DNA of 15,860 nt from Coemansia sp. RSA 1804 (GCA_027578815.1 JANBTH010000502.1:1-15860); one strand, 5' to 3'; shown: positions 1 to 7,921, numbered from the stretch's first letter. Notes: generated by a model not told the origin, from the letters alone. Program-made: numbers and translations.

Positions 1-391
1 CGAAAAAAGGGAAACGCGAAAAACGCGGCAAGGGAGACGCGTAATGTTGACAAACAAAGCGAAAAACAGCTGGCGTCCCAAACCAAAGCAAACCAAAGCA
101 CCCCAATCCCTGGAGACACCATCTGCGAAACACCGCTTCTCTTCCTGTCTCCCGGGTCCGAACCACAAAGAAAAGGCACAAGAACACGGACGTTTTAAAG
201 AGGTAAACAGAAGATCGTGACAGGCGGAAGGCGTTTCGTGCAATTCTTCTCTGTTTTCTTTCTTTTTTTCAATTCGCTACACACTTTTTTTTTTCACACT
301 GACAGCCTTTCCCTGCACTACATAACTTGCACAAAAGCAGCTTTACCCGATAGGCAAGCAAAGACACGCGCGTACCAGTTCTCTAAAAGCC
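1..391 (+). promoter_or_regulatory. Upstream region of ASF1 with G1/S-type ACGCG motifs
   Basis: No gene is recognisable here. Three ACGCG cores lie within 29 bases: 14-18 (continuing as ACGCGAAA, which also contains the SCB form CNCGAAA at 15-21), 23-27, and a full MluI cell-cycle box ACGCGT at 37-42. A tandem copy of the 10-mer AACCAAAGCA occupies 81-100, and a CCAAT lies at 103-107. Pyrimidine-rich tracts at about 245-297 look like a leader. The motifs may serve ASF1 or a divergent gene left of the window. Their function is inferred from yeast MBF/SBF biology. Confidence 0.45.
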
Positions 392-1317
392 ATGAGCGTA
401 GTCCGGATCTTAAACGTCAGCATCCCGGAACCCAAGTCGCACTTTCTAGCGCCATACCGGTTTGAGGTGACATTCGAATGTCTCTCTCCGCTCCAGGACG
501 GTATGTTGTTTTTGTATTATTGTTATTGTTGTTTTACTTGACATCGTGTTCTGCCTCGCGCGCCCGTTCTTCTACTGCCGTATGTACGGCGGAGGGACAG
601 TGGCCTTGTTTGCTCAAGACGGCGTCTGACTGGTGTTTATGTGGTGATGTTTGGTGAAGTGTAGATCTGGAATTCAAGATTGTCTACGTCGGGTCGGCGG
701 AAAACACAGCACTAGACCAGGAGCTGGACTCGCTCCTTGTAGGACCAGTGCCAGTTGGAGTAAACAGGTTTGAGTTTGTAGCGGAGGCGCCAAAGGTCGA
801 GAAGATTCCGAAGGAGGATCTGGTGGGTGTGGCGGTGGTTCTGCTGACGTGCTCATACAAGGACAAGGAGTTCGAGCGAATAGGCTACTATGTGGACAAC
901 GCGTACGCGGACGAGGAGCTACAGCAGAACCCACCAGACGTGCCGCAGCTGGACAAGGTTAGTCGCAGCATCCTGGCCGACAAGCCCCGCGTCACGCGCT
1001 TCCCCATCAACTGGGACGATCCGCACAGGGCGGATGCGCCTCCAGCGCAGGGCGCAGACGGCTCCGACGCTGAAATGGACGCCGAAGCTGCAGACGATGA
1101 TGGTGACGACGAGGAGGATGAGGAAGAAGATGAGGACGAGGAAGACGAAGACGATGGAGGCGAAGTGGATCTCGCCATGACGGAGGAACAGGACGAGGCT
1201 GAGCTGGCCAGCGACTACGAGGAGCCCGACGATGACGAGAAGATGGCAGCCGATGCCAAGCACAGCGCGCCCGTGCACATGGATGTCGCTATGGATGTTG
1301 CCATGGATGTCGAGTAA
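392..1317 (+). CDS. ASF1: Histone H3-H4 chaperone Asf1 (two exons)
   Basis: Asf1 binds H3-H4 dimers in the nucleus and hands them to CAF-1 or HIRA for nucleosome assembly, and to H3K56 acetylation. Exons are 392-500 and 665-1317 (joined 762 nt, 253 aa). Residues 1-155 form the Asf1 immunoglobulin-like core and align without gaps to human ASF1A from the start methionine. Known H3-contact residues fall at the same numbers: Asp54, Val94, Arg108, Tyr112 and Arg145. The signatures VGPVPVGVNRF and NPPDVPQLDKV are clear. The tail after about residue 160 is Asp/Glu-rich, as in fungal Asf1, and ends in three copies of a Met-Asp-Val unit. The start ATG at 392 gives the family N-terminus (MSVVRILNVSIP). 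It converges on the PDI gene with 116 bases between stop codons. Confidence 0.96.
501..664 (+). other. ASF1 intron (164 nt, GT-AG)
   Basis: Donor GTATGT and acceptor GTGTAG. A CTGAC branch-like sequence lies about 35 nt before the acceptor. The intron splits an Asp codon (G|AT, residue 37) between SPLQD and LEFK, and removing it restores the gap-free Asf1 core. Confidence 0.93.
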
Positions 1318-1344
1318 CCCGCCTTATACCTAACTTAGTACATG

Positions 1345-1350
1345 TTTATT
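1345..1350 (-). terminator. Poly(A) signal of the PDI gene
   Basis: AATAAA on the minus strand, about 85 nt past the PDI stop and only about 28 nt from the ASF1 stop, so the two 3' ends probably abut or overlap. Confidence 0.5.
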
Positions 1351-1433
1351 TCTTGATCTACCATGCCAATTTGAAAAGATGTACTGGAAGCAACAACCAT
1401 AACCACAACCACACTCTTAAAGCTCACTGCTGC

Positions 1434-2777
1434 TCAAAGCTCGTCGTGCGCGCGAGGTCTGGCGCCGATGCGAAGCTCGGACGCGATTCGCCGCATCCCG
1501 TGGCCCCGATAGCACGCTTCAGCCCACTCCAGAACGTCTGCGCTGTCAAAGGACCCCACGTAAGGCGCTGCTGCCTTCTTGCGTGGACTGACCGCAACCA
1601 CGGCTGGGAGGTCGTCGGAAAGCCCCAGGATTGTGCAAAGCTGCTTTCCTGCTTCGCCAAGTGCGTTTGCCCACAACACTCGGAATGGCGGCTCAAGCGC
1701 ATTCTTGCTCCGGCGCTCTTCATCCTCATCCCCTCCTTCGTCCTTGTCCGCCGTGCTACTCCGATCGTCAGCTGGATCGCGCTCTGCGTATCTGCTGCGC
1801 ATGCGCTGGTTGCTGGCCACGCTTTGCAGAACCTCCAGTGCCTGCGCATGTTCGTCACGCGACTCCTGGAACCCGGGCTCCAATGCCATTACTCCGAATA
1901 TGCACACAACCGGTATTTCGGATCTGTTGTCTTCGTTAATGCACAGTCTCTCAAGGTCTTCCTGTCCAACCACCTCCTTCACCTCTACTTTTGCTGATGC
2001 TACATCCTTGCGTGTGTCGCCAGCCGTCTTCGTTTTGCCGCTGGATATACGTTTGACAAACTTTGCAAGCGGCTGGTGCTTTATCTCCTCATCGTACACT
2101 TCAAAGTGCTCTGGCTCTTCGGCCTTGGAATACCCCACAATTGCCGGGAGCTTGACGATGCCCATCCTTTCTAGCAATGCCCTCCCAGGCCTGCTGATAT
2201 GTGCAAAGTCCACTTGGTTGGCAAACTGTGCGCTGATTCCCTTCCAGAGATCACTGCGCTTTTCTCGCTCTGTGAGAAGAACCGCCTTTGGTGTCTTGGT
2301 GCCTGTAACAAACGCCTCCAGCCCATCGCTATTCAGCTTTTTGCTGAGGTTTGGCAGAACCGATCGTGCAAACCTGCCCATTGCACGGGCCGTCCTCTCT
2401 CCCTGGTAGTCAACTGACTTGCGGCTGCCGCGCTTTGTACGCTTCTCCGTGAAAACCTTTATTGTTGGGAACCCCTGAACATTGAACCGCCCACAAAGCG
2501 CACGGTTGCTGTCTTCATCGCAGTTCACAGCATAAAACTGCGCAATCCCTGCGGTGCGTCTGGCTGCCTGCTCATACTTTGTCTCCAGATTTTTGCAGTG
2601 TCCGCACCACGGCGCATAGAACGCTACAAACGTCGGCTGGAATCCCATGCTCAATACGCGGTCAAAGTTTGATGGTGTGAGCTGTTTCACTGGCGACCCT
2701 TTCTCGAACATCGCCAGAACAGGACTTGCCACCAGCGCTGCTGCCAGCAGCATAAGCGGCTGTCCAACTATTTTCAT
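1434..2777 (-). CDS. ER protein disulfide isomerase, MPD1/P5 (PDIA6) type, HDEL-terminated
   Basis: Oxidises and isomerises disulfides of secretory proteins in the ER lumen. The 447-aa single-exon protein has a hydrophobic signal peptide (residues about 1-22, ending ASPVLA). One thioredoxin domain covers about 30-140, with the active site WCGHC at 57-61 and the cis-proline at Pro104 (GFPT). A second thioredoxin-like domain without a CxxC spans about 160-245. A C-terminal region (about 285-425) recalls the P5 C-terminal domain, interrupted by a charged stretch at about 331-358. The last four residues are HDEL, the fungal ER-retrieval signal. Start: the frame is open to 2801 but that upstream codon is TTG, so the ATG at 2775-2777, which begins the signal peptide, is chosen. 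Yeast Mpd1 has the same single-CGHC/HDEL design. Its promoter carries an ER stress response element. Confidence 0.93.
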   Translation of the reverse strand: MKIVGQPLMLLAAALVASPVLAMFEKGSPVKQLTPSNFDRVLSMGFQPTFVAFYAPWCGHCKNLETKYEQAARRTAGIAQFYAVNCDEDSNRALCGRFNVQGFPTIKVFTEKRTKRGSRKSVDYQGERTARAMGRFARSVLPNLSKKLNSDGLEAFVTGTKTPKAVLLTEREKRSDLWKGISAQFANQVDFAHISRPGRALLERMGIVKLPAIVGYSKAEEPEHFEVYDEEIKHQPLAKFVKRISSGKTKTAGDTRKDVASAKVEVKEVVGQEDLERLCINEDNRSEIPVVCIFGVMALEPGFQESRDEHAQALEVLQSVASNQRMRSRYAERDPADDRSSTADKDEGGDEDEERRSKNALEPPFRVLWANALGEAGKQLCTILGLSDDLPAVVAVSPRKKAAAPYVGSFDSADVLEWAEACYRGHGMRRIASELRIGARPRAHDEL

Positions 2778-3081
2778 TTCCCCCCTTTCAGTGTCGGCCA
2801 AGACGTGCTGATAGAGAACAAACGTGCACTAGTAGAAGACGATAACGACTCTAATTACTCAGCAGAACAATGAACAATTCAGATTCGCAAGAAAAGGCAA
2901 GAGCTAAAGAAGCAGGACTCCTTGTGATGACAAGAAAGCAGAAAAAGGGGGGTAGCTGCCGCATCTTCCTGACCAGCACATATGCAGCAGCTCAGCCCAG
3001 CCAATTTCAGGCAACCACGTCACCAACATCTTTCCTCTCGCTTGTTCTTTAAAGGCCAAAAGAAAATCTACCACCACATCT
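2778..3081 (-). promoter_or_regulatory. PDI promoter / FAHD1 3' region
   Basis: This 304-base spacer lies between the FAHD1 stop and the PDI start, both genes on the minus strand. It must hold the FAHD1 3' end and the PDI promoter. The one clear element is the ERSE at 3001-3019. I see no further gene. Confidence 0.6.
3001..3019 (+). promoter_or_regulatory. ER stress response element (ERSE), CCAAT-N9-CCACG
   Basis: CCAAT at 3001-3005, exactly nine bases, then CCACG at 3015-3019: a perfect match to the mammalian ERSE, where NF-Y binds CCAAT and ATF6/XBP1 binds CCACG. It lies 224-242 bases upstream of the PDI start codon, in inverted orientation relative to that gene. The CCACG half continues into TCA, so the minus strand reads TGACGTGG, the bZIP UPRE core (3015-3022). 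The sequence match is seen directly; control by a fungal Hac1/XBP1-type factor is inference. Confidence 0.6.
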
Positions 3082-3904
3082 TTAATTACGAGCAATGGCC
3101 TCAAACTCGATACGGCTCAGCTCTTCGCTCTTGTATTCAAGCCCTGCAACGACACGGTCGCCAACAGCAACTGGCCCAACACCCTTAGGCGTTCCAGTCA
3201 AGATAAGATCGCCCTCCTCGAGTGTCATAATCCCGCTGATATGCTCAATAAGCTGCGGTATTTGGAATACCATTGCATCGGTCGTTCCGTCTTGCTTGAC
3301 CTGCCCAGCCACCTTGACCCACAGCCGAACGTTTTGCGGATCAGGAATGCTGGCAGCCGGAATAAACTCTCCGATCGGGGTAAATGTGTCAAACCCCTTT
3401 GCAGCGGACCATGGCAGCCCCTTTGCCTTTGCTTCGTCCTGTAGATTACGCGCTGTCATGTCCAGCGCTAACGCATACCCTGCTACGTGATCAAACGCAT
3501 CGGCCGCCTTAATATCCCGTCCTTTTTTGCCTATGACTACTCCAAGCTCCACTTCATGGTGAACAATGCATCCACGAGGGATCTCGATCTTTCCTGGCGA
3601 TAAGACATACGATGACGTTGGTTTCAGGAAAAAGAACGGCGCCTTCGGAACTGCGTTGCCAAGCTCCTTTGCATGTTCGCTATATCAATGCAAACGTAGC
3701 AATGTGTTATGCCATACATGTATACATCTCCATCACCATGTTATCCAGAGAAAAAACGCTCCTCCCTCGACTTTTGCTGGTCAATAATTTGTACGTTTTC
3801 TTATATACACAGATCTACTTTAACAAATGCGTTGAAACATACCTAAAGTTCCTTCCGATAGCTACAATCTTTCGGCCTGTCTGGGCAAATGAGCGAATCG
3901 ACAT
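3082..3904 (-). CDS. FAHD1: FAHD1-type acylpyruvase / oxaloacetate decarboxylase (two exons)
   Basis: Fumarylacetoacetate hydrolase family. FAHD1 proteins hydrolyse acylpyruvates and decarboxylate oxaloacetate, mainly in mitochondria. Exons on the minus strand are 3904-3843 and 3679-3082 (660 nt, 219 aa; human FAHD1 is about the same length). Visible: the N-terminal VAIGRNF motif with the His23-x-x-Glu26 pair of the FAHD1 lid, metal ligands Glu63 and Glu65 in HHEVELGVV and Asp94 in LDMTARN, and Lys115 in SAAKGF, with LTGTPKGVGPV near the C-terminus. The first 20 residues carry three basic and no acidic residues, compatible with weak mitochondrial targeting. Start: the ATG at 3904 is the only one in frame that yields the family N-terminus. 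It follows RRP1 on the same strand with a 327-base spacer. Confidence 0.94.
3680..3842 (-). other. FAHD1 intron (163 nt, GT-AG)
   Basis: On the minus strand the donor is GTATGT (from 3842) and the acceptor ATATAG (to 3680). It splits a Ser codon (AG|C, residue 21) and joins GRNF to SEHAKEL, as the family requires. In-frame stops inside confirm it is not coding. Confidence 0.92.
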
Positions 3905-4231
3905 TTGAAAAATAGGAAAAATAAAAGTCTAGAGAAAATTCAATGGTTACGTTCAAAACAGTGTTTTATTTTCTAAACGAATATAAAGGCGCATTAGACA
4001 AGAGAGAGTTTCTCCACCTTGTTGCGTAAACGAATATTAAAGAAAACCTTTGTCTTGATCTCTGTTGTGCGTCACATCTTAGGGATCACTCTGATCCATG
4101 TCATCGTCGGTAGTGTGCAATGTTATTTCTAACGCCTTCAACTTCTGTGTTTGTAAGATATTTAGCAAGTGCGCCTACAATAGCTACTGATGGGCATTTA
4201 TTCGAAACAAGAAAAGAAAACTAGCAGCGGA
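3905..4231 (-). promoter_or_regulatory. FAHD1 promoter / RRP1 3' region
   Basis: Spacer of 327 bases between RRP1 (stop at 4232) and FAHD1 (start at 3904), AT-rich. Apart from the RRP1 poly(A) signal, nothing specific is recognised. A minus-strand open stretch (about 4175-4082) follows a TTGTAG but has no start codon or donor to join. Confidence 0.4.
4197..4202 (-). terminator. Poly(A) signal of RRP1
   Basis: AATAAA on the minus strand, about 30 nt after the RRP1 stop codon. Confidence 0.5.
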
Positions 4232-6154
4232 CTAGCGCTGTGTATTCTGTTCCCCTTCTGCCTTAGAGGGGGTATATGCATAGTTTCCGATAACAACGTG
4301 CTGCTTGCGCTTGATCATTGACACCAGCGTAGTCACAACCTCGGGATCCATGGGTTTTAGTGGGAGTGACGGTCTGTCGCGGATGACTGAATTGCTCGCA
4401 TACACAGACTCCTTGCGCAGGGCTGGTTTCAGTACTGGCTCCTCGGCAACTGCCGCAGGCTCCGATGGCGGAAGCATGGGCACCTTGGTGAGAAAGTGTT
4501 TTGTCAGGTTGTTGTCCAGTCCCCACGACAGATGCTTCTTTCTGGACTTTTGTCTGATGTTGGCGGAAGGTGGCTTGGAAGCTGCTGCTTCATTCTGGCC
4601 TTTCTCCTTAATAACAACACTCTTCTTAACTCCAGGCAGCAGGGAAGACTCATTGCCATGCTTGCGCTTGTGCGTGTTGTTTGCTATGCCCATGTTGCTC
4701 TCCTTTTTGGCAACAACCCACTCGTCTCCTTCGCTTCTCTGCACGCTGTCTGTCTTGGCAGCTGTGTCTTTAATGTGTGCTGGCGCATTTTCAGGCTGTC
4801 CATCCGAAACAAGCGCTGGTATTTCCTCTTGAGTTGTAACAGCTTTGGAAGCTGCATTCTTTCTAGTACTCTTCTTTTCGATGCGCATTGCCTTTTTACT
4901 TTTAATTTTCTTTTCCGCCTCTTCGCCAAAATCGAGTCCAGCACGCTTCTCCATCTCGCGAACCCTATCAACGTCTTCTTGGTAGCCACGCTCCTCCTCT
5001 GCAGTCGCAAGGTTCTCAAGCGCATTGACATCGAGATTATCCACGGATGCGGCAATTACGCTGCCCGCCAACGATCTCGCTTTCTTCTTCCGCTCAAGCA
5101 TCTCTCGCCTCTTGTTCTCCTTCTTGCGCTTGTGTTTGTCTGCTTGCTTGCGCTCTTCTGCGCCAATCGGCTCCTTCACAACTATGCGCTGTGGGAAGAT
5201 TATATCGCTTTCTTCGTCGGGGAACGTGTCTGAAAGCATTTGGTAAATCAGATGCAACCGCTTGCGGCCTAAAGACAAGACTCCTTCTTCGCTAGAGATA
5301 TCAAGCAGCCGCTTCTTGATCTCGGGCATCGCTTCAATAAGGAAGCCCAAAACACGCAGATCCTCGTCTCCGGTCTGATTGTCCTTGTCAATATCCATCG
5401 CCTCTGAGTCGTCCAATCCATCGCCAGAGTTGTCCTCGGCACTGGCCCGTTCCTCAGCCTCCGCAATCCGAACAACAGTATCGGCAAACACAGTCTCTTG
5501 TATCTTGGGAGGTAAGTGCCTTATCGTGGATGTTCCAATAAAGCGCATAAAGGGCTCAAGCAGAGCCACAACTGGAATGTGAGAAATCTCTGCTTTGCCC
5601 TGACCGTCTTCGCTTTCCTTCAGTATGCTAGCCGCCAGTCTAACAATCTCATCAATATAGACGTCTGCAACATGTGTCCGGATGCTGTTAGGAATACGTG
5701 GATCCGAGGGGTTGACAGGATAGTCCTGATACACTTTCATATAGCCACTAACAATATTCTCATCCCAGCCGCTCGACTCCATGGATTTAAACGTGAAATA
5801 TACAATACGGCGCATTAGCAGAAGATACTTGTCAACTCGGTGCTTGTCAACATCAAACCATTCTCGCGATACCGTTTCCCAAAATGCACGCACAAACTCG
5901 ACTCTGTTGTCGCCTTTGCAAGCAAGGATCAGGCCTGCAAGGTCCCACGCAAGCTCCTGCTGAACAAGCGGCTTATCCGAAAGCCAAAAGCAATAGAAAA
6001 GAGCCTTCCAATGGCGAAGCACATCCATATACTCAAGGCTTTTCTCGGTGGACAGAACATTGCTGATGCTCGTAAGGGCTCTATCGCGGATTTCCTTGTC
6101 CACATGGGCCAGCCTCTTCCCAAAGGCTAGCTCGTTTGCGGTCAATTCAGCCAT
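4232..6154 (-). CDS. RRP1: Ribosomal RNA processing protein Rrp1 (Nop52 family)
   Basis: Nucleolar factor needed for ITS processing and 27S-to-25S maturation in 60S assembly. It is a single exon of 640 aa, longer than yeast Rrp1 and nearer metazoan RRP1/RRP1B. Residues about 5-230 are the Nop52 helical domain, with the hallmark stretch HWKALFYCFWLSDKP (48-62) and further helical segments such as VDKYLLLMRRIVYF. An acidic segment (about 233-266) and a short conserved helical part (268-330) follow. Then come long Lys/Arg/Glu-rich, probably coiled-coil and nuclear-localising stretches (333-435). The C-terminal motif HLSWGLDNNLTKHF (541-554) recalls the conserved KVTFGLNRN-type motif near the end of vertebrate RRP1B. 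The start ATG at 6154 begins directly at the family N-terminus (ANELAFGKRLA). Divergent from eL33 across 393 bases. Confidence 0.93.
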   Translation of the reverse strand: MAELTANELAFGKRLAHVDKEIRDRALTSISNVLSTEKSLEYMDVLRHWKALFYCFWLSDKPLVQQELAWDLAGLILACKGDNRVEFVRAFWETVSREWFDVDKHRVDKYLLLMRRIVYFTFKSMESSGWDENIVSGYMKVYQDYPVNPSDPRIPNSIRTHVADVYIDEIVRLAASILKESEDGQGKAEISHIPVVALLEPFMRFIGTSTIRHLPPKIQETVFADTVVRIAEAEERASAEDNSGDGLDDSEAMDIDKDNQTGDEDLRVLGFLIEAMPEIKKRLLDISSEEGVLSLGRKRLHLIYQMLSDTFPDEESDIIFPQRIVVKEPIGAEERKQADKHKRKKENKRREMLERKKKARSLAGSVIAASVDNLDVNALENLATAEEERGYQEDVDRVREMEKRAGLDFGEEAEKKIKSKKAMRIEKKSTRKNAASKAVTTQEEIPALVSDGQPENAPAHIKDTAAKTDSVQRSEGDEWVVAKKESNMGIANNTHKRKHGNESSLLPGVKKSVVIKEKGQNEAAASKPPSANIRQKSRKKHLSWGLDNNLTKHFLTKVPMLPPSEPAAVAEEPVLKPALRKESVYASNSVIRDRPSLPLKPMDPEVVTTLVSMIKRKQHVVIGNYAYTPSKAEGEQNTQR

Positions 6155-6547
6155 GTTAAAGTAAGCGTAAATGGCGTCTTGTTAACGTACGGGACTAGTA
6201 TAATGCTAAGAGTATAATAAAAAGGAACAAAAGAAGGGCCTCTGAAAAAGGAAAAGTTTTTATTTCAATTTTTCTCTCATTTCTGCGACCAGTGCTAAAG
6301 TAATGAAAAAAATATTTGTGGCGAGCACAAATTTGCTAAACTTTTTATTCTCCTTCACAAGAAGCGCCAACTAATCCGCTGATCAGGGGATGATCAACAG
6401 AACATGCTACAGTGCTTTTTTGAAGGCTTGAAATGGGGCAACGCCAAGGGCTTAACTGGATGAAGAACCGCTCAGTTAAGAACAAGCGAGCTCTCTCTTT
6501 CAACTACGCTGTTTTTTATAATCCCTTATATACATCAGTTTGACGCA
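6155..6547. promoter_or_regulatory. Divergent promoter between RRP1 and eL33
   Basis: 393 bases separate the RRP1 start from the probable eL33 start. Contents: the palindrome CTGATCAG at 6379-6386 with a second TGATCA a few bases on, an inverted repeat ATTTGTG/CACAAAT at 6314-6332, several A/T tracts, and TATA-like sequences at about 6510-6535 just upstream of the eL33 start. No open frame here looks like a gene. Confidence 0.55.
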
Positions 6548-7691
6548 ATGGCCTCCAGCGATATTCGGCATGTATCCAATACCTTAAAGTAGAAATAGAC
6601 GTTGAATCCATGGAACTATCAGAATTGGCAGGCGGCTCAAACAGGGATCAGAGGACGAAATCGGCTGGGATGGATTCGCCTTGGGTAGCTGATGGATACG
6701 CAACAATCAGCAAGCAGAATGTGCTATTCTCTATTTTCCTTTGGTGGGACATTTCTTTTTCATGAATTTGATTTGTTCATTCTCTTGGAATCTGCCTAAA
6801 TGTTACAATAGGCTTATTTTTTATTTTGAAGAGAATGAGCATTGCCTTAAATGGCGAATTCATGAGGACAGAGACACCGTTAGAAGTAGTAGACCTGTGC
6901 TTTATGCCCGATTCGCGTCCTCTTTGCCACTCTTGGTTTCTCTTTTCTTGGCTTGCCTGTCGCAACAATCTTGGGATCCCTGTATGGCCTCCAGTTGTTA
7001 TACTGTTAGCCGCCATGTGTGTGGCACGACCTTTCTACCATGTCAACACTGTTCCTCGCATTTCCTTCTCTAGAGCGATATAGGCTACTGGTGCCACATT
7101 GTGCACGCTCTTCGTAGTATAGCGATGATGGCATTGTGACTATATGCTCTACTGTTGCAGTGATTGCCAGATTGTATGGCTCAGCATGTAAAGAAGCCAA
7201 CTTGTTCTGCAGACATTTTGGAACGCAATGGCTGAATGGTTTTTGTGGAATGTGGGGGGCAGTGTTTATACAATATATGCCGTTTCGAAGCGGGCCTTGA
7301 GCTGCTCTTGACAACACATTCTAATTGCGCATGCTTTTTTTACCGCTTTGTGCAGCTTGTCTCTGTATTCTTAAAACATTGTAGTCTCTACAGCAAGGGT
7401 CGCTTCCTCGGCTTCAAGCGTGGACAGCGCAACCAGCACGAGCACACTGCGCTTATCCAACTCGAGAACGTCAGCTCGAAGGAGGAGACCAACTACTACC
7501 TTGGCAAGCGCATTGCCTACTTGTACCGTGCGCCCACCGCCAAGAATGGCTCCAAGTTCCGCTGCATCTGGGGCCGCGTCACCCGTCCTCATGGAAACTC
7601 GGGTGTCGTTCGCGCAAAGTTCCGCCACAACCTTCCTCCGCGCGCCATGGGCTCTGCTGTTCGCGTCATGATGTACCCGTCGAACATCTGA
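6548..7691 (+). CDS. RPL33: 60S ribosomal protein eL33 (L35Ae), probable GC-AG intron
   Basis: Structural protein of the cytosolic large subunit. The main exon 7385-7691 is certain: it encodes RLYSKGRFLGFKRG through YYLGKRIAYLYR and HGNSGVVRAKFR to the C-terminus YPSNI, the L35Ae signature. The frame stays open to 7236 upstream, but that part does not resemble eL33, so a 3' splice site at TTGTAG (7379-7384) is placed before LYSKG. The best first exon is 6548-6567, coding MASSDI plus two bases of Arg. It gives 108 aa, matching yeast (107) and human (110), with the split at the Arg-Leu-Tyr position near the start where fungal RPL33 genes also carry an intron. Its donor is GC rather than GT. Other exon-1 candidates inside the intron (for example ATGGCTGAATG near 7226) are weaker. 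The main exon is near-certain; exon 1 is about 0.55. Confidence 0.85.
6568..7384 (+). other. eL33 intron (about 817 nt, GC-AG, inferred)
   Basis: Donor GCATGT, which is the window's favoured GTATGT with +2 changed to C. Acceptor TTGTAG after a pyrimidine-rich stretch, and a CTAAT branch-like site at 7321-7325. It is five to six times longer than every other intron in the window. I find no convincing box C/D pair, tRNA or nested gene in it. Its 5' boundary depends on the exon-1 choice. Confidence 0.5.
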
Positions 7692-7870
7692 GGTTCTGGT
7701 TACTCTAAAACGGGCCAGCATGGTAGTAGTGCGTGTGTATTGGCGTAGTTTTTCTTTTGCCTTTCGAACCTGGGAGCAGAAATATATCTTAAAAGTTGTT
7801 TTTCTCAAACGCGCTAGCGTTCTTTTGCCTAGCCACAATTGAGGAGTGCATGTAGCCTGGAACGCTTTGT

Positions 7871-7876
7871 TTTATT
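7871..7876 (-). terminator. Poly(A) signal of the Bud20-like gene
   Basis: AATAAA on the minus strand, about 46 nt beyond the stop at 7922, in the convergent eL33/Bud20 spacer. Confidence 0.5.
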
Positions 7877-7921
7877 TACCCAAGAAAATAACAAGTACTG
7901 CGAGTGAGCTGTATTAGACAG

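Noticed and set aside
888..1278. Long antisense and alternate frames over ASF1 exon 2
   Set aside because: Poly-Ser, poly-Val/Leu and Arg/Thr-rich shadows of the acidic GAN-rich ASF1 tail.
2778..2801. N-terminal extension of the PDI frame to 2801
   Set aside because: The upstream codon is TTG, not ATG, and the extension would put charged residues before the signal peptide.
4082..4175. Minus-strand open stretch after a TTGTAG, ending DDDMDQSDP, considered as a terminal exon
   Set aside because: There is no start codon and no plausible donor between it and the RRP1 stop, so it cannot be joined to a gene.
7120..7236. Box C/D snoRNA in the eL33 intron (ATGATGG near 7125, CTGA near 7230)
   Set aside because: The C box has a mismatch, the flanks do not pair into a closing stem, and there is no convincing internal C'/D' pair.
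6667..7260. Other possible eL33 first exons (ATGs at about 6667, 6850, 6984, 7038, 7172 and 7226)
   Set aside because: They have the wrong phase for the 7385 acceptor, weak donors, or N-termini unlike eL33; kept only as alternatives to the exon at 6548.
7006..7317. 103-codon minus-strand frame inside the eL33 intron
   Set aside because: Not recognisable, with no domain-like composition and no promoter context; consistent with chance.
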